Assembly (NCBI GenBank): GCA_035286285.1
Contig: JAYKJG010000404.1
Span: 1-6,374, forward strand
Reading direction: 5' to 3'
DNA: 6,374 bases
Source: Prochlorothrix sp035286285
GTDB taxonomy: Bacteria > Cyanobacteriota > Cyanobacteriia > Prochlorotrichales > Prochlorotrichaceae
The notes under the pieces were generated by a model, which worked only from the letters and a program-made list of their open reading frames with translations, searched no databases and was not told the origin of the DNA. This document shows, in pieces, positions 5,023 through 6,374 of this stretch. The position numbers and the translations under genes are program-made. Each line of letters begins with the position of its first letter. Position 1 is the stretch's first letter.

Positions 5023-5970
5023 CTAACGGACTCCGCGCAGTTGGTGCAGCAAGGTGAGAAATTTCTGGCGATCGAAGCTGCGGGGATCAATGCGAGACTC
5101 CGATCGATCGACATCGCGATGGGTTGTAATGCGGTAGTCCGGCACCGTGCTTTGGGCAATTAACCACGCCAAAGACCGATACTGCTCCTCCGTATAGCCA
5201 CTGTGCTCCACCTCATCATCCTGGCCATCATAGGGCGTTTCTAAGGACACATGGTAGGCAAAGTTATTGACCGAAGGCGGATAGCGCTGATGGGTTTTCA
5301 CCGTTTCCGGCCCGTTCGGTCCCACAAAGACCGAATTTCCCGCCCCATAGGCCCGCTTCTCTGGAGGCACCATATAAATCACCGTGCCATTCAGACGGAT
5401 CAGGGTGTGGTAGCTGGCCTGATCGCTCTCATCCGGGTGGGGGGTGCGAAAAAAGTTAATGGCGGAGTCCGCCGAGTAAACGGTTTCGTGGAGGACAATC
5501 AGCGGCTGCTGATAGACTGGGTTGCCGTCAATGTCGGTGCTGTAGCGATCGCCGTAGTTGGTGGGATCCGCCCAGAGAATCTCGTAGGGGGGAGTTTCCA
5601 TGGCCTGGGCGAGTTGGGCCTGGGTGGGGGCGGGGGCCGACTGGCTCAGGGCCGCTGAGGGCGCAGATTGGACAATCGCCTGGGAAGTCGCTGGCGCAAC
5701 GGCCTCAGGGGAAGCCGGAGCAGCTTGGGTTGGCGGGGTCTCAAAGGCTTCCATGGGGGTCACGGACGGTGCAGCCAAGGCTTCTAGCTCTGGCGCAAGG
5801 GGCGTGGAGGAGGGTGAAACAGGAGTGGCCTGAAGTTGTTGTTGAGACTGAGCCGCCTGAAAACCCGGACGCTCCATTTGCACTTGGTGTAGCCGCAAGC
5901 CCACAGCAAACGCCAGAAGGCCCAGCACAATCCAAAGCACTACTTTTGAGGTAGGACGAAATGGTCCCAT
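5023..5970 (-). CDS. N-acetylmuramoyl-L-alanine amidase (Amidase_2/PGRP fold), membrane-anchored or secreted
   Basis: This zinc enzyme should cleave the amide bond between N-acetylmuramic acid and L-alanine in peptidoglycan, acting outside the plasma membrane. With ATG 5970 as residue 1 (315 aa), residues about 9-25 (KVVLWIVLGLLAFAVGL) form an N-terminal membrane anchor or uncleaved signal; there is no clear AXA cleavage site. A Pro/Ala/Ser/Gln-rich linker spans about 39-122. The catalytic domain runs from about 130 to the end: IVLHETV (His161), SYHTLI (His188), FAYHVSLE (His240) and THRDVDRSESRIDP (His284, Asp295). His161, His284 and Asp295 fit the Amidase_2 zinc ligands. An upstream GTG (5988) is possible, but the Shine-Dalgarno sequence favours the ATG. 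The following gene (4949) lies 73 bp downstream, so a two-gene transcript is likely. Role in remodelling or recycling cannot be told from sequence. Confidence 0.92.
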   Translation of the reverse strand: MGPFRPTSKVVLWIVLGLLAFAVGLRLHQVQMERPGFQAAQSQQQLQATPVSPSSTPLAPELEALAAPSVTPMEAFETPPTQAAPASPEAVAPATSQAIVQSAPSAALSQSAPAPTQAQLAQAMETPPYEILWADPTNYGDRYSTDIDGNPVYQQPLIVLHETVYSADSAINFFRTPHPDESDQASYHTLIRLNGTVIYMVPPEKRAYGAGNSVFVGPNGPETVKTHQRYPPSVNNFAYHVSLETPYDGQDDEVEHSGYTEEQYRSLAWLIAQSTVPDYRITTHRDVDRSESRIDPRSFDRQKFLTLLHQLRGVR

Positions 5971-5980
5971 GAATGTTGAT

Positions 5981-5986
5981 CTCCCC
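5981..5986 (-). promoter_or_regulatory. Ribosome binding site that decides the amidase start
   Basis: On the minus strand GGGGAG (5981-5986) lies 10 nt before ATG 5970. It overlaps the alternative GTG at 5988, making that GTG an unlikely start and shortening the protein by six residues. It is the clearest Shine-Dalgarno in the window; most other starts here lack one. Confidence 0.6.
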
Positions 5987-6031
5987 ACAAAAATATCTGG
6001 AAGAATAGTTAGTGCAGTCGTAACCCAGGGC

Positions 6032-6055
6032 GATCGCAGGACTAGTCCCGATCGA
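6032..6055. promoter_or_regulatory. Dyad-symmetric motif in the amidase leader
   Basis: The perfect 10-bp palindrome GGACTAGTCC (6040-6049) is flanked by CGATCG on both sides (6032-6037 and 6050-6055), the left one within a HIP1 site. The flanks are offset by 2 bp, so the dyad is imperfect. It lies about 60-85 bp upstream of the amidase ATG, a position compatible with an operator, but CGATCG is so common here that chance is a real explanation. Confidence 0.3.
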
Positions 6056-6107
6056 GAGGATGTCGTTTCAAACTCTATTGTGACGAGAACTGACCCTAGC
6101 CGTCAAT

Positions 6108-6181
6108 TTATAGCCCGTCTTATAGCCCGTCTTATGGCCCGTCCTAATAGCCCGTCCTAATAGCCCGTCTTATGGCCCGTC
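6108..6181. repeat. Six-unit tandem repeat of 12-13 bp
   Basis: Units are TTATAGCCCGTC (6108-6119, 6120-6131), TTATGGCCCGTC (6132-6143), CTAATAGCCCGTC (6144-6156, 6157-6169) and TTATGGCCCGTC (6170-6181); a degenerate unit CCCTAGCCGTC precedes at 6094-6104. Three unit variants are interleaved, which suggests duplication of pairs as well as single units. The array lies between the presumed end of a minus-strand gene (6218) and the amidase start. It has no spacers, so it is not CRISPR. Function unknown. Confidence 0.88.
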
Positions 6182-6217
6182 AATCGATAGGCCAGCTCAG
6201 CCCGGTAGGGGCCAGGG

Positions 6218-6374
6218 CTAGCCTTCCCAGTTTCCCCTAGGGTTGGGGCCGGGGGGGCTGCTGGTGCCGAGGGCGATCGCCTCTGCAAACTCCGCCGGTT
6301 GTGGGGAGGCTCGCTCTGGGGTTGGGTTGAGGGTTAAGGTTGTGGAGCCGACCAAAATGGCATGGGTCAGGGGA
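6218..6374 (-). CDS. Probable C-terminal end of a minus-strand gene (partial)
   Basis: Read on the minus strand, a frame open from the window edge ends at TAG 6218-6220 after 51 codons. It reads LTHAILVGSTTLTLNP, a Pro/Ser-rich stretch, then AEFAEAIALG and a Gly/Pro/Asn tail ending GNWEG. The HIP1 site at 6273-6280 is read as EAIAL, the frame commonly used in genes of such genomes. The composition resembles a variable C-terminal tail and no family is recognised. The evidence is limited to an open frame and plausible residue use; the stretch could also be non-coding. If real, the gene is upstream of the amidase on the same strand, 247 bp away. Confidence 0.4.
   Translation of the reverse strand, partial: PLTHAILVGSTTLTLNPTPERASPQPAEFAEAIALGTSSPPGPNPRGNWEG

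Larger units (their letters stand above)
423..6280. repeat. HIP1 palindrome GCGATCGC, ten dispersed copies
   Basis: Exact copies start at 423, 1663, 2386, 3745, 3929, 3971, 4358, 5545, 6031 and 6273. Chance expectation for an 8-mer in a window this size is about 0.1. Eight are inside the confident genes, one is in the amidase leader and one in the partial frame at the right end. Many more partial sites (CGATCG, GATCGG) occur. HIP1 over-representation is established for many cyanobacteria and is the main taxonomic clue here. Confidence 0.9.

Noticed and set aside
5251..5658. A 135-codon plus-strand frame opposite the amidase
   Set aside because: It is antisense to a gene with clear catalytic residues and ends in low-complexity Gly/Trp sequence.
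6108..6181. CRISPR array
   Set aside because: Units are 12-13 bp and contiguous with no spacers, and no cas gene is present.
6357..6374. Start of a plus-strand gene at the ATG at 6357
   Set aside because: Only six codons are visible and the opposite strand has a more plausible open frame through the same bases.

Overview
The window looks like a piece of a cyanobacterial chromosome. The octamer GCGATCGC (HIP1) occurs ten times in 6.4 kb, where about 0.1 would be expected by chance. Several products belong to families typical of cyanobacteria: a TIGR04168-like metallophosphoesterase, a short conserved protein, and an alpha/beta-hydrolase-like protein. The GC-rich HIP1 style and the repeat types recall Prochlorothrix- or Limnothrix-like genomes, but that is a guess. 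No RNA gene, CRISPR array, transposase or phage gene was seen.

Layout. (1) 1-1420, minus strand: a DusB-type tRNA-dihydrouridine synthase (365-1420), followed after 167 bp by the start of a small conserved protein (1-197, cut by the window edge). (2) 1421-1554: a divergent intergenic region with three tandem copies of a 15-16 bp direct repeat. (3) 1555-2823, plus strand: an N-terminally membrane-anchored serine alpha/beta hydrolase with a long, partly repetitive insert before its catalytic core. (4) 2824-3126: a gene-free stretch made almost entirely of palindromic repeats. (5) 3127-4074, plus strand: a metallophosphoesterase bracketed by two near-identical 61-bp repeats in inverted orientation. 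(6) 4075-4211: a convergent intergenic region carrying a compact repeat element with terminal inverted repeats. (7) 4212-5970, minus strand: a likely two-gene unit of a membrane-anchored N-acetylmuramoyl-L-alanine amidase and, 73 bp downstream, an alpha/beta-hydrolase-like protein whose reading frame has absorbed an interspersed repeat and a 12-bp tandem repeat. (8) 5971-6374: the amidase leader, a six-unit tandem repeat, and the probable C-terminal end of another minus-strand gene.

The genes look like ordinary housekeeping functions (tRNA modification, envelope hydrolysis, phosphoester hydrolysis), not a single pathway or defence system. The most unusual content is the repeat load. Small repeats fill nearly every gap and have entered two coding regions in frame. 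The main candidates for something undescribed are the inverted 61-bp pair around the phosphoesterase, the 88-bp element at 4094-4181, the triple repeat in the divergent promoter region and the tandem array at 6108-6181.
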